Assembly: GCA_017438945.1 (NCBI GenBank)
Contig: JAFRUI010000022.1
Span: 86,744-150,743, forward strand
Direction: 5' to 3'
Length of the DNA: 64,000 nt
Source: Bacteroidales bacterium
Lineage (GTDB): Bacteria > Bacteroidota > Bacteroidia > Bacteroidales > WCHB1-69
Within the stretch, counting starts at the first letter, position 1; every line of letters starts with the position of its first letter. The notes below the pieces were generated by a model that saw only the letters and a program-made list of their open reading frames with translations, was not told the origin of the DNA and made no database searches. Shown here piece after piece: positions 28,389-36,699 of this stretch. The position numbers were made by a program, and so were the translations under genes.

Positions 28389-29072
28389 ATGGAAAACAAG
28401 GCAGGACAATTTTTGGAAAGATACCGTGAGATTGAAGAATGGGCGCTCAACAACTTGAATGTCATGGAGATGAAGGAACTGGAGCAAATGCCCCAGTACA
28501 AGGGGCTTCGCAGCAATCTTGCTTTCTGCAGAATGTTACGCAACCTGCTGTCGCACTACGATTGGTCGAAGGCGGGCAACGACATGGTTATTGTCACCGA
28601 CCAAGCGGTGCGACAAGTCAACAACCTCTACTATTCGCTCAATCCGGTGACGTTGATGCGCGTGGCCATCCGTGCGGGACAGATTTTCGCCCCCTCACCA
28701 GAAGATTCCGTCCTTGCCGCCGTCAAGGTGATGCAGCGCAACGACTACTCCTATATCCCGATTGTGGAAAACCATCGGATTGTCGGGGTGTTCAGCACCA
28801 AAACTCTCATGAGGATTGTGGCGGAAAACGGGTCCGCTCTTCTTTCGGAAACCTTGAAATTCAGAGATATAGCAGATTTCATCCGCTTAGCGGACGAATC
28901 GGTAGCCCACTACGGTTTCATTGATCCAAACACAACAGTGGAAGATGTCAGTCTCAAATTCCAGCGTTCCAAAACGCGCAAAGTACGTCTGGATATGTTG
29001 TTCATCACGGATAATGGACGCTCTGACGGCACCCTTCAAGGCATGGTCACACCTGTCGATATTCTCCAATAA
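28389..29072 (+). CDS. HEPN-like domain fused to a CBS-domain pair
   Basis: 227 residues. The N-terminal 85 are helical and contain R51-N-L-L-S-H56, the R-N-x3-H form of the HEPN ribonuclease motif. The rest is a pair of CBS domains: FAPSPEDSVLAAVKVMQRNDYSYIPIVE / IVGVFSTKTLM, and YGFIDPNTTVEDVSLKF / GRSDGTLQGMVTPVDIL. CBS pairs bind adenine nucleotides. A nucleotide-controlled nuclease or scaffold is an inference from this layout. It stands alone behind its own promoter. Confidence 0.8.
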   Translation: MENKAGQFLERYREIEEWALNNLNVMEMKELEQMPQYKGLRSNLAFCRMLRNLLSHYDWSKAGNDMVIVTDQAVRQVNNLYYSLNPVTLMRVAIRAGQIFAPSPEDSVLAAVKVMQRNDYSYIPIVENHRIVGVFSTKTLMRIVAENGSALLSETLKFRDIADFIRLADESVAHYGFIDPNTTVEDVSLKFQRSKTRKVRLDMLFITDNGRSDGTLQGMVTPVDILQ

Positions 29073-29076
29073 AGTG

Positions 29077-29122
29077 GACGTATGCGATATGTGTGGATGT
29101 ATGCGATACGTCCCTACGGTAT
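29077..29122. repeat. Palindromic repeat of the GCGATAC family
   Basis: Two copies of (T)ATGCGATA within GGACGTATGCGATATGTG and GGATGTATGCGATACGTCC. The element runs through the queD stop codon (29114-29116). Related to the repeats at 3165 and 31724. Confidence 0.6.
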
Positions 29123-29551
29123 CCATTCCGCATACGACGTGTCGGTTTCCCGCAAGCGCACGCAGGTAAGCGCCACCCTTTCAGGTAGTCTCGCTTTGAT
29201 TTTATCGGCAATGAAGTTCAGAAGGTTTTCGGTGGTCGGTTGGAAATCCACGATGACTATTTTCTCGTAATTTTGTTTCAGCACTTCGACAAGCTGTGCA
29301 TCGGTTTTGGCATTCAGCACCAAGGCGTGATCCAGTAAAGATATAACTTCTTCGTTGACAAGTCTTTTCAAGTCTCCAAAATCCATCACCATCCCGTTTT
29401 TGGGTGAAGATTCATCGTGTAGCGGTTGTCCGGCGAGGGTGATGTCCATCTTGTAGGAGTGGCCGTGGATGTTGCGGCATAGACCGTCGTAGTTGCGCAG
29501 TGCATGCGCCATTTCAAAGGAAAATTGTTTTGTTATCTTAATGATACTCAT
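29114..29551 (-). CDS. queD: 6-carboxytetrahydropterin synthase
   Basis: 145 residues of the PTPS/QueD fold. Zinc-binding histidines in FEMAHALRNYDG and CRNIHGHSYKMDITL; the catalytic Cys precedes them (C27). LDHALVLNA and a C-terminal Glu-containing ETDTSYAEWIP complete the active site. Second step of queuosine/7-deazaguanine synthesis from dihydroneopterin triphosphate. It overlaps endA by 4 bp. No queC or queE is in the window. Confidence 0.93.
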   Translation of the reverse strand: MSIIKITKQFSFEMAHALRNYDGLCRNIHGHSYKMDITLAGQPLHDESSPKNGMVMDFGDLKRLVNEEVISLLDHALVLNAKTDAQLVEVLKQNYEKIVIVDFQPTTENLLNFIADKIKARLPERVALTCVRLRETDTSYAEWIP

Positions 29552-30675
29552 TGTTTTACGATTTTGTGGATTTGAACGCCGTGTTCGGAAGAGAGTTTTA
29601 TTAGATAGAGTCCAATGGGAAATTTGGACAGGTCTATCTGAAAGTTATCGACATTTTCAGATTGTTGGGTGAGCAGTGTTCTTCCAGCGATATCTTGAAG
29701 CTCAATTGTTAATTTATCAGTTTGATTATCAATAGATTTGATGTTGATTTTTGAAGTAACAGGGTTTGGATATACGTTCCATCTATGTTGGTTGGAATAG
29801 TATGATATACCGGTAGTGAATGGGCTTGAGTCGTTGCCGAATATCTTCTCCGCCAGTTCAGGATGGTCAATGAACGGGTTGCGATTGTGCTGGAGTTGAT
29901 AGACGGCATTGTTGCGGTCGATTTCTTTCTGACTGACAGGATCCATGGCGGCCCATTGGAGCAATAGCTCTTTCGCCCATGGTTTGAGGTCGCCGCCGGA
30001 AAAGTTGGACTGCGTTTCCACGCCGAGGTTCTTGTCCATGTAGCAAACCGCCATGTAGAAATAAATGCGGGCGAAATCGCCTTTGAAATTGTCGATGGGT
30101 TCGAACACTGATCCAGAATAACCTGAAATGTTGGAAGTGCCTACTTTTGAACCGTTGGTGCTGGTCCAAGTCGCATTGATCACCTTGCCGAACGGTAGGT
30201 TGCTTCGTTTGGAATTGACGAAGCCGTCGGTGGGAACGAGGTGGAAAAGGTCAGTGTACATGGGTGCGACACTGCCGCCGAACCAGCTTTTCGGAACGGA
30301 GTGTTCGCGGTTGTAGCAGTCGCCCTCGCCGGAGTAGTTGCCGCATTGGTCACTGCCGAACGTGAAATAATAGGCGGGAGTTCCGTTTGGGCGGTCGGAG
30401 TACATGTCCCATACTTTTCCGTTGTCGGGTCTAACGTCTGTAGTGTAGAACGCCTGCCATAACTCATTGTATGACAACGATGTGTGGCTTTTTATAATGT
30501 TGTGCATAGCCGTGCGCAGTTCGTTGCCGCTTTTGTTTTCGGCAGCGGAATAATAACCAACGGGTGATTGGGCATTTAGAGAAAAAACACCCATTATGAT
30601 GCACAGCACACACAGTAGAGACGTTTCATGAAACGCCTCTACAAAAGATTTACGAATATTTCTCATTTTACACAT
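29548..30675 (-). CDS. Secreted endonuclease I with T9SS sorting domain
   Basis: 375 residues. Signal segment at about 18-36 (LLCVLCIIMGVFSLNAQS). Endonuclease I domain: ELWQAFYTTDVR, YSGEGDCYNREHSVPKSWFG with the metal-binding His, DLFHLVPTDGFVNSKRSN. C-terminal T9SS domain: WNVYPNPVTSKINI, LQDIAGRTLLTQ, FPIGLYLIKL. So a surface or released DNase for nutrient or biofilm DNA. A 28-bp palindromic repeat lies in frame in the n-region (residues 12-20). It overlaps holA by 8 bp. Confidence 0.93.
   Translation of the reverse strand: MCKMRNIRKSFVEAFHETSLLCVLCIIMGVFSLNAQSPVGYYSAAENKSGNELRTAMHNIIKSHTSLSYNELWQAFYTTDVRPDNGKVWDMYSDRPNGTPAYYFTFGSDQCGNYSGEGDCYNREHSVPKSWFGGSVAPMYTDLFHLVPTDGFVNSKRSNLPFGKVINATWTSTNGSKVGTSNISGYSGSVFEPIDNFKGDFARIYFYMAVCYMDKNLGVETQSNFSGGDLKPWAKELLLQWAAMDPVSQKEIDRNNAVYQLQHNRNPFIDHPELAEKIFGNDSSPFTTGISYYSNQHRWNVYPNPVTSKINIKSIDNQTDKLTIELQDIAGRTLLTQQSENVDNFQIDLSKFPIGLYLIKLSSEHGVQIHKIVKQ
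30615..30642. repeat. 28-bp palindromic repeat inside the endonuclease gene
   Basis: Matches the copy at 10490-10517 except for one base (GCC for GTC in the right arm). It encodes the residues F-V-E-A-F-H-E-T-S-L ahead of the signal-peptide core. Confidence 0.85.
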
Positions 30676-31690
30676 GGGTAATCTTGTAAATCATCTCTTT
30701 TAGCAGCTCCCCTTCGTCGTTGTTGGCATCCACGCCTTTGGATTTCACATCGTATTCCCTTAATATGGAGATGATTCGGGTTAATTGCGGCAGGGTGTGG
30801 TTATTGGCGATTCCGACGTTTCGAGCGATAATGCCCGGAGGTAAGTTGCCGAAAACGGTTTTCAGCGCATCGTTGCTTTTGTCGGGCAGAAGATGGTAGC
30901 GGATCATTTTGTGATAATAGGAATACAGCATGGAGATGGTGCGGATGTTCGGATTGTCCTTCAAATGCATCGTGAAATTGAGCATGATGTTATAGACTTT
31001 CGACAGATTCCGGGATCCCAAAGCGTCCTGTAATTCGAAAATGTTGTATTCCTTGCTGATGCCGATGTATTTTTCGACCACGTCCGGTGTGATTTCACTT
31101 CCCGCAGGCAAAGCGACTTGCAATTTCTGGAATTCCGTGAAGATGCGGGACAAGTCATTACCGATGTGTTCGCTCAGCATGGCGGCGGTCTGAGGGTTCA
31201 GCTTGTAGTTGAACGTCTGGCTCGCGAGATCCTGAATCCATGCGGCGAGATTCCAGTCTTTTACCCCTTCCGACACAAAAACGACCCCATGTTTGTTGTA
31301 GGTTTTGGATTGTTTCAGTTTGCCATATTTGTAGCAGACAATCAGGATGGTCTGCGGACTTGGGTTTTCCACGTAAGAATCCAGCAATTCGATTTTTTTC
31401 AGCTCTTTGGCCTCTTTTAGAATCACAACGCGATAAGGGCTGCCGAAAGGAAATTGCTTGGCGTTGGCCAGTACCATATCCACTTCCGTATCCTTTCCGT
31501 ACAGCACCACTTGGTTGAAGTCGCGCTCTTCAGGTTCCAGGATACCTTCCTCGAACATCTTGCAGAGCCGGTCAATGAAAAACGGTTCCTCCCCATGCAA
31601 CAGATAGACAGGCGCAAACTGCTTGTTTTTGATTTGCGCTACGAGGTCGCTGTATGTGACTGTTTTTTCTGAACTCTTTCCTTTCGCCAT
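30668..31690 (-). CDS. holA: DNA polymerase III subunit delta
   Basis: Clamp-loader subunit that opens the beta ring. 340 residues from ATG at 31690 (MAKGKSSEKTV). An upstream in-frame ATG at 31786 would only add repeat-encoded residues (YRIHPMYRIHP), so I reject it. Seen: YSDLVAQIKNKQFAPVYLLHGEEPFFIDRL near the start, the VILKEAKELKK Walker-like segment, LNPQTAAMLSEHIGNDLSRI and the C-terminal domain. First gene of holA-endonuclease-queD. Confidence 0.93.
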   Translation of the reverse strand: MAKGKSSEKTVTYSDLVAQIKNKQFAPVYLLHGEEPFFIDRLCKMFEEGILEPEERDFNQVVLYGKDTEVDMVLANAKQFPFGSPYRVVILKEAKELKKIELLDSYVENPSPQTILIVCYKYGKLKQSKTYNKHGVVFVSEGVKDWNLAAWIQDLASQTFNYKLNPQTAAMLSEHIGNDLSRIFTEFQKLQVALPAGSEITPDVVEKYIGISKEYNIFELQDALGSRNLSKVYNIMLNFTMHLKDNPNIRTISMLYSYYHKMIRYHLLPDKSNDALKTVFGNLPPGIIARNVGIANNHTLPQLTRIISILREYDVKSKGVDANNDEGELLKEMIYKITHV

Positions 31691-31723
31691 AATATGTCGT
31701 TTGTTATTGTCCGCCGGGCGTTT

Positions 31724-31830
31724 GCGATACATCGGGTGTATGCGATACATCGGGTGTATGCGATACGCCGGGTGTATGCGATACACCCCTACAATTCATC
31801 GCCATTCATCGTTTTTCATCGCCTTATCGT
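31724..31830. repeat. 18-bp tandem repeat plus CATCG-rich tail
   Basis: Three 18-bp units (GCGATACATCGGGTGTAT and variants, 31724-31777) and a partial fourth ending ATACACCCCTAC. Then comes an ATTCATCG/TTTCATCG-rich stretch. The unit is a half of the palindrome at 3165-3189, and that locus also has a GATGAATGACGATGA tail, so the two are composite copies. Confidence 0.75.
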
Positions 31831-31837
31831 GTCATCG

Positions 31838-32107
31838 TTAAAAATAGTGTTCCGCCACCTGGAAAATCACCTTCTCGTCGGGTTCGTATAGGCCTTTAGC
31901 GTTGGTGAGGATGAAATCCGCGATATTGTGACGGCGGTAATCTTCAGGGATCTTGCTGGGACTGTCGAGAATGATGTCGAAGGTCTCGGGGTGGATGCCC
32001 ACTTCCAGATCTGTAGCATAGCTGGTGAAATGGTGCAGGAAATGGTCCACTTTATCTACTAATGCGTTGCCGAGGGCGGCAGCGGTTTCAATTTTCTTTT
32101 CGCTCAT
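31838..32107 (-). CDS. Small protein of unknown function
   Basis: 89 residues, acidic, no signal peptide: MSEKKIETAAALGNALVDKV then DLEVGIHPETFDIILDSP and YEPDEKVIFQVAEHYF. No family recognised. It has its own promoter (32128-32135) and a normal codon pattern, which supports a real gene. Confidence 0.65.
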   Translation of the reverse strand: MSEKKIETAAALGNALVDKVDHFLHHFTSYATDLEVGIHPETFDIILDSPSKIPEDYRRHNIADFILTNAKGLYEPDEKVIFQVAEHYF

Positions 32108-32127
32108 AACTGTTATTTTTCAGGCTG

Positions 32128-32135
32128 CAAAGGTA
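32128..32135 (-). promoter_or_regulatory. -7 element of the 89-residue protein gene
   Basis: TACCTTTG on the minus strand, 21 bp before the start at 32107. Confidence 0.55.
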
Positions 32136-32166
32136 CATAAAATACGAATATTGAAGGCATAAAAAA

Positions 32167-32192
32167 ACGCCGCACTCTTGCGAATGCGGCGT
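32167..32192 (-). terminator. hsp20 terminator
   Basis: 8-bp perfect stem ACGCCGCA / TGCGGCGT with a 10-nt loop, followed on the minus strand by seven T. Lies 26 bp after the hsp20 stop. Confidence 0.85.
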
Positions 32193-32217
32193 AAAATCAT
32201 TGGCTTTGGTTAAAAGA

Positions 32218-32643
32218 TTACCCGATGGCGATGGTGCGGGCGAGTTTAGGTTCCTCTTTCTGCACTCTCGGCAGGGTGATGGTGAGGATTCCGTGCTCCA
32301 CTTTAGCTTCGATGTGGTCTTTGTCCACGTCCTCGGGCAGAGTGTAGTTCTGCTCGTAGTTCGTGTAGGAGAACTCGCGGCGCAGATAGTGGTGCTTTTT
32401 CCCCTCTTCTTTGTGTTCCATCTTGTTCTCGATGGCGACGCAGAGGTTGCCTTCGTCGTTGATACTCACGCGGCAGTATTCCTTCTTGATGCCGGGAGCG
32501 GCCACTTCCATCGTGTAGGCCTTTTCGTCTTCTCTAACATTCACGGCCGGAGCTGTGGTGTTGGTGCGCGGCATGATGTCGCTGTTCAAGAAATCTTCAA
32601 ACATGGTAGGAAACCAATTGTTTTTAAACATTACTGGTAGCAT
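32218..32643 (-). CDS. Small heat-shock protein, Hsp20/IbpA family
   Basis: ATP-independent holdase chaperone. 141 residues: a short N-terminal arm (NNWFPTMFEDFLNSD), the alpha-crystallin domain from about residue 35 (VNVREDEKAYTMEVAAPGIK) to the A-x-x-x-n-G-v-L strand EAKVEHGILTITLP, and a C-terminal tail without an obvious I-x-I. No heat-shock operator was recognised upstream. The 190 bp before it (32644-32834) hold no gene. Confidence 0.94.
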   Translation of the reverse strand: MLPVMFKNNWFPTMFEDFLNSDIMPRTNTTAPAVNVREDEKAYTMEVAAPGIKKEYCRVSINDEGNLCVAIENKMEHKEEGKKHHYLRREFSYTNYEQNYTLPEDVDKDHIEAKVEHGILTITLPRVQKEEPKLARTIAIG

Positions 32644-32834
32644 AATGAACTCCTTTCTTTTATTGTTAGACTTTTTAATTTTTCATTTCTGTCCGCCTCC
32701 GCTTTCGCATCGGCGACGCTACCTATAATGCAAATCGCGTGCCAGCCCTTTTTTCGTGCCAAAATTCAGTAAATGTGGACAAATTGTCCATTTCTGGTGA
32801 CAAGATGGCGGGTTTTGTGTCAAAATTTCCTTTG

Positions 32835-35054
32835 CTATTCCATCCACCGCTCGTAAATTGCCCATGCGGCATTATAAGTGGGGTGCTTGGGAGCCAGTCC
32901 GCCTGCTTTTCGTTTCACCTCTTGCGGCACCACGGGGTATTTCGTGTGACTTTCGGTCCACTTGTGCTCGAATTTGGAGAGTTCCTCGCCAAAGGCCTTC
33001 TCGTCGAACTCCTTGCCCTCTTTCACCGCTTGGATCACGGCTTCGAAGAAGAGATTCCAGCGTTTGGCATAGTAGTCGCCGACGAGTCCGCCCCACATCC
33101 GGTTAGCGTAGTCGTTGAGCACGGGACCGCCCCAGACGGTGAGCAGCGTGCGCGCCTGTCGTTCGTAGTAGTCTTTCTCCTCGTCGGTAGTGCCCCAGTC
33201 GCGTGCCGTCTCAATCCATGGCCCCAACATGAAGGCGGGGTGCGTGTTAAGCAGCGTATCGACATCTGTAAATAGCTGGTTGGCGATTTCTACCTGCCGT
33301 TCCATCTCTTGGATGTCACGGTTTTTATACGCTATCGTGAAGTCGTTGCGGATGTCCATGAAGTGGTTGCCCATCCATTGCGAGAAGAAATTGACGAGGT
33401 CGTATTTGTAGGTGTCTTTATAGACGGTGCCGCTACTGAACCTGCTGACTCCATACGAATATTTGTTGACCAATGTCGCACAAATGCTCTTTAGCGTGTC
33501 GTTGCTATAGGAGTAGTAGGGTTTAGTGTAGTAAGTGCCGTGGCCCTCCAACGATGGCCGCGCCACCAACTGCGTGCCCAGTCCGTAAAACGACCAGTCC
33601 TTATAGACGCTGTCGTTCAATAGCAGCCATTTGTCTTCATGAATTGTAGTGCCCATTCTTGTGAAATTCCAATCCTTGATCCAATTGTGTACATCGGGTT
33701 GGTTCTCCCACGCGCGGTCGAAGAGGTACTCGTAGATTTGCGGGCTCACATCGAAGGACTCCAACGTGGAGCCGATACCGGTCATGTTCGGTCCGGCCTC
33801 CTTCAATGCGGCATCCAGCTTCTTTTCCAGCTCGTTGATGTTGCCCACCAACATGGTGTTGCCGCCGAAATTGCCGAGGTAGCACCAGATAAACGGCTGT
33901 CCGTAGAAGCCCTCGGTGGTGCGCCACACCTCCGTCTTCTCGCAGAAGTAGTCGAGCAGCACGAGCTTGTCTTGCGGCACGGCGGTGAGGTAGGCGCGGA
34001 GCCGCTCGGGGGTCCACGACTTGCGTTTGTAGTAGAAGACCCAGGTCATCTGGAGCCAGCGGGCGGCGGGATCGCTCTGCTGTAACGAGGTGTAGATGTT
34101 TTTGGAGACGTTGGCGAGGTAGTCGGGTTCCCAGCTGGGCGGGTCCATCTCGTTGAAGGGATCCACGCCGTAGATGTGGTCGGTGCCGAAGAGGGCGATC
34201 TCCTTCTCCATGAACGATTGTTGGATCTTGGCGAAGAACGGGTCGGAGGAGTTGAGGAAGTAGGTGGGCTCGAAACCACACCACGCGCTTAGTTGCTGGA
34301 TGTCGGCCTCGGGGTGCATCTCGGCGAACCGTTTGGGCACGTGTCCGGCGAAGGCGGGCAGCACCGGCGTCATGTTGAACTCGCGCTCGCGGACGACGAT
34401 TTGTTGCTGCAGCGCCTTCTGTCCCTCCAGCCACGACATCGGCAGCGGGCCGCCGAAGCCGTCGAGGTTGGCCATGTGGTGCCACGGCAGGTGCGCCGGA
34501 CCGGAGAAATAGCTGCGGATTTCCTCGTCGGTCATCCCGAACTCTTTCCACACCTCGTACCAGACGGCTTCCTGTCCGGTGATGGCGAGCGGCATGTTGA
34601 TGCCGTTCAGCGCCATCCAGTCGATGAACCGCTCCCACTGCGGCCATTTCCACCACGGCATCGTGTAGCCGTAGGTGCAGTAGTTCAGGAAGAAACGGTC
34701 GCGCACGAGGGCCTCCTTGCGGATGGTTTTGGAAGGGGTCGGAAACAAGACAGGTAGTTCGATAGGTTCGCAAAGCAGCCATGAGACATGAACGCCCGCG
34801 ATGTGCTTGAGGTAGTAGTTCAGTCCCACCGCTAAGGAGTTGTCATTGTTGCCAGTGATACGAATGTGGTGGTCGTATGCGGCTTCAACCTGAAAAAAGT
34901 CTATTGTATCGGGTTGACACACAAAGATAAAGCAGGTGTCTTTGTCACCGAGGATACGGTGCGCCAGGCCGTTGATGGGGCGTTTGGGACCGTCGTGCCC
35001 GGCGGTCAGCGATAAGGTACAGAGGCAAAAAGCAAAGAGTATGATTTTTCGCAT
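32835..35054 (-). CDS. Secreted alpha-N-acetylglucosaminidase, GH89
   Basis: 739 residues. Signal peptide 1-18. The three NAGLU parts are visible: an N-terminal alpha/beta part (DNSLAVGLNYYLKHIAG), the TIM barrel (YCTYGYTMPWWKWPQWERFIDWMALNGINM, GHVPKRFAEMHPEADIQ, DPFNEMDPP, WVFYYK) and a helical C-terminal part. GH89 enzymes remove alpha-linked GlcNAc from mucin-type or heparan glycans, which fits a gut or host-associated life (inferred). No SusC/D pair is adjacent. Written here as fragments only; the whole length fits the family. Confidence 0.93.
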   Translation of the reverse strand: MRKIILFAFCLCTLSLTAGHDGPKRPINGLAHRILGDKDTCFIFVCQPDTIDFFQVEAAYDHHIRITGNNDNSLAVGLNYYLKHIAGVHVSWLLCEPIELPVLFPTPSKTIRKEALVRDRFFLNYCTYGYTMPWWKWPQWERFIDWMALNGINMPLAITGQEAVWYEVWKEFGMTDEEIRSYFSGPAHLPWHHMANLDGFGGPLPMSWLEGQKALQQQIVVREREFNMTPVLPAFAGHVPKRFAEMHPEADIQQLSAWCGFEPTYFLNSSDPFFAKIQQSFMEKEIALFGTDHIYGVDPFNEMDPPSWEPDYLANVSKNIYTSLQQSDPAARWLQMTWVFYYKRKSWTPERLRAYLTAVPQDKLVLLDYFCEKTEVWRTTEGFYGQPFIWCYLGNFGGNTMLVGNINELEKKLDAALKEAGPNMTGIGSTLESFDVSPQIYEYLFDRAWENQPDVHNWIKDWNFTRMGTTIHEDKWLLLNDSVYKDWSFYGLGTQLVARPSLEGHGTYYTKPYYSYSNDTLKSICATLVNKYSYGVSRFSSGTVYKDTYKYDLVNFFSQWMGNHFMDIRNDFTIAYKNRDIQEMERQVEIANQLFTDVDTLLNTHPAFMLGPWIETARDWGTTDEEKDYYERQARTLLTVWGGPVLNDYANRMWGGLVGDYYAKRWNLFFEAVIQAVKEGKEFDEKAFGEELSKFEHKWTESHTKYPVVPQEVKRKAGGLAPKHPTYNAAWAIYERWME

Positions 35055-35090
35055 AAGGATTCGTTCTTAGAATGATACGGCAAAAGTATA

Positions 35091-35098
35091 ATTTTTCT
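35091..35098 (-). promoter_or_regulatory. -7 element of the GH89 gene
   Basis: TACTTTTG on the minus strand, 37 bp before the GH89 start. Confidence 0.6.
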
Positions 35099-35107
35099 GA
35101 AAAAAAA

Positions 35108-35169
35108 GTTGTCCCCAGTTGTCCAAGTTGTCGTCGGAAAGGAAGACAACCAGGACAACTGGGGACAAC
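35108..35169 (-). terminator. Long-stem terminator of rlmD
   Basis: 25-bp arms (35108-35132 and 35145-35169) pair at 23 of 25 positions around a 12-nt loop; the outer 17 bp (GTTGTCCCCAGTTGTCC) are perfect. On the minus strand a run of eight T follows. It sits 18 bp after the rlmD stop and directly before the GH89 promoter. Confidence 0.85.
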
Positions 35170-35186
35170 TAAAAGGATTGTCGTGA

Positions 35187-36590
35187 CTATCGCAGTTTCA
35201 GCAGCACCACGTTTTCGACGTGCTGCGTGTGCGGGAACATATCCACGGGCTGCACCTTCTCTACGCGGTACTTTGGGTCGAGCAGGGTGAGGTCGCGGGC
35301 CTGCGTGGCGGGGTTGCAGCTCACATAGACGATGCGCGGCACCTCCAGCTTCAGCAACTGTTCGATGACATTCGGGTGCATGCCGGCGCGCGGCGGGTCG
35401 GAGATGATGACGTCCGGCTTTCCGTGCTGCGCGATGAACTGGTCGGTGAAGATCTTGGCCATGTCGCCGACCACAAACTCCGTGTTCGTGATGTTGTTCT
35501 GTGCGGAGTTGATCTTCGCGTCCTCCACGGCGGTATCGACGTACTCGATGCCGACTACCCGCTTGGCCTGATGCGCCACGAAATTGGCAATCGTGCCGGT
35601 GCCGGTGAAGAGGTCATAAACAACTTCATCTTTTTGGATATCAGCAAACTCACGTACAACCTTGTAGAGATTGTAGGCCTGCTCGCTGTTGGTTTGGTAG
35701 AACGATTTCGGCCCAACCTTAAACTGCAGGTTCTCCATCTTTTCGGTGATGTAATCCTGACCGGCATAGAGGTGGAACGGCAGGTCGAAGATGGCGTCGT
35801 TGAGCTTGGTGTTGATGACGAAGGTGAGCGAGGTGATTTCGGGGAACCGCTCCATCAAGGCGGCGAGCATGTCCTTCACCTCCTGGTTGTATTTGGTGAC
35901 GATGAGCACCACCATCAGGTCGCCGGTGGAGGCGGTGCGGATGATGAGGTTGCGCAACAGCCCTTTTTGCTGACGCGGGTCGTAGAAGTCGAGGTTGTGC
36001 TCGATGGCATACTGCTTGCAGAAGAGCCGGATGTCGTTGCTCGGGGCCGCCTGCAGCCAGCAGTGTTTGATATCCAGAATCTTATCGAACATGCCGGGCA
36101 CGTGGAATCCGAGACAGCGGTTTTCGAAGAATTCGCCCTGCTCCTGCCGTTTCATATCGTCGTAGGTCAGCCACAGCATCGTGGAAAAGGTGTATTCCAG
36201 CTTGTTGCGGTAGTAGTAGATTTTCTCCGACCCGAGAATGGGCATCAGCGGCGGGAACTCGAACTTGCCGAGGTGCTTGAAGTTGTCCTCAACTTGTTTC
36301 TGCTTGAATTCTAACTGTTTCTCGTATGTCAGCATCTGCCATTTGCATCCGCCGCAGTGACCGAAGTGTCCGCACGGCGGCACCACCCGGTCGGGTGACG
36401 GCTGCTTGATGGCCAGCAGGTTGCACTCCGCGTAGCCGCGTTTGCGTTTATAGACTTCCACATCGACGATGTCGCCGGGCACCGCGTACGGCACGAAGAC
36501 GGTGAGACCATCGACCTTGCCGACGGCTTTTCCCTCCGCCCCTGCGGAGATGATTTCCAAATATTCTATGTTATAGCGTTTGAATGACAT
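35187..36590 (-). CDS. rlmD: 23S rRNA (uracil-C5)-methyltransferase, RlmD/RumA family
   Basis: 467 residues from ATG 36590 (MSFKRYNIEYLEII); an in-frame ATG 75 bp upstream is less likely. An N-terminal TRAM domain is followed by an Fe-S cluster motif (C-x5-C-x2-C in PPCGHFGHCGGCKW with a later Cys in DIKHCWLQ). Then comes the SAM domain FTGTGTIANFVA and the catalytic Cys in VYVSCNPATQARDL. Methylates U1939 (or U747) of 23S rRNA; which one cannot be told from sequence. Confidence 0.94.
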   Translation of the reverse strand: MSFKRYNIEYLEIISAGAEGKAVGKVDGLTVFVPYAVPGDIVDVEVYKRKRGYAECNLLAIKQPSPDRVVPPCGHFGHCGGCKWQMLTYEKQLEFKQKQVEDNFKHLGKFEFPPLMPILGSEKIYYYRNKLEYTFSTMLWLTYDDMKRQEQGEFFENRCLGFHVPGMFDKILDIKHCWLQAAPSNDIRLFCKQYAIEHNLDFYDPRQQKGLLRNLIIRTASTGDLMVVLIVTKYNQEVKDMLAALMERFPEITSLTFVINTKLNDAIFDLPFHLYAGQDYITEKMENLQFKVGPKSFYQTNSEQAYNLYKVVREFADIQKDEVVYDLFTGTGTIANFVAHQAKRVVGIEYVDTAVEDAKINSAQNNITNTEFVVGDMAKIFTDQFIAQHGKPDVIISDPPRAGMHPNVIEQLLKLEVPRIVYVSCNPATQARDLTLLDPKYRVEKVQPVDMFPHTQHVENVVLLKLR

Positions 36591-36640
36591 TATTACTTCT
36601 GTTTTTGTGGGTGGTTTTATTTGTCCAATTTTAAAAATAG

Positions 36641-36648
36641 CAAATGTA
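36641..36648 (-). promoter_or_regulatory. -7 element of rlmD
   Basis: TACATTTG on the minus strand, 51 bp before the chosen start at 36590; it lies inside the longer reading frame, which supports the shorter start. Confidence 0.55.
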
Positions 36649-36699
36649 ATAGTAAAAAAGTCCAATGTGGTTTATTGTTGATGAAAAGGGTAATAATTC

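Noticed and set aside
31691-31786. Longer holA start with the peptide YRIHPMYRIHP
   Set aside because: The extra residues come entirely from the 18-bp tandem repeat; the conserved delta-subunit start is MAKGKSSEK at 31690.
33637-35054. Long alternative frame inside the GH89 gene, Arg/Ala-rich
   Set aside because: Same strand, shifted frame; composition is typical of a G+C-rich shadow, and GH89 motifs run unbroken in the chosen frame.
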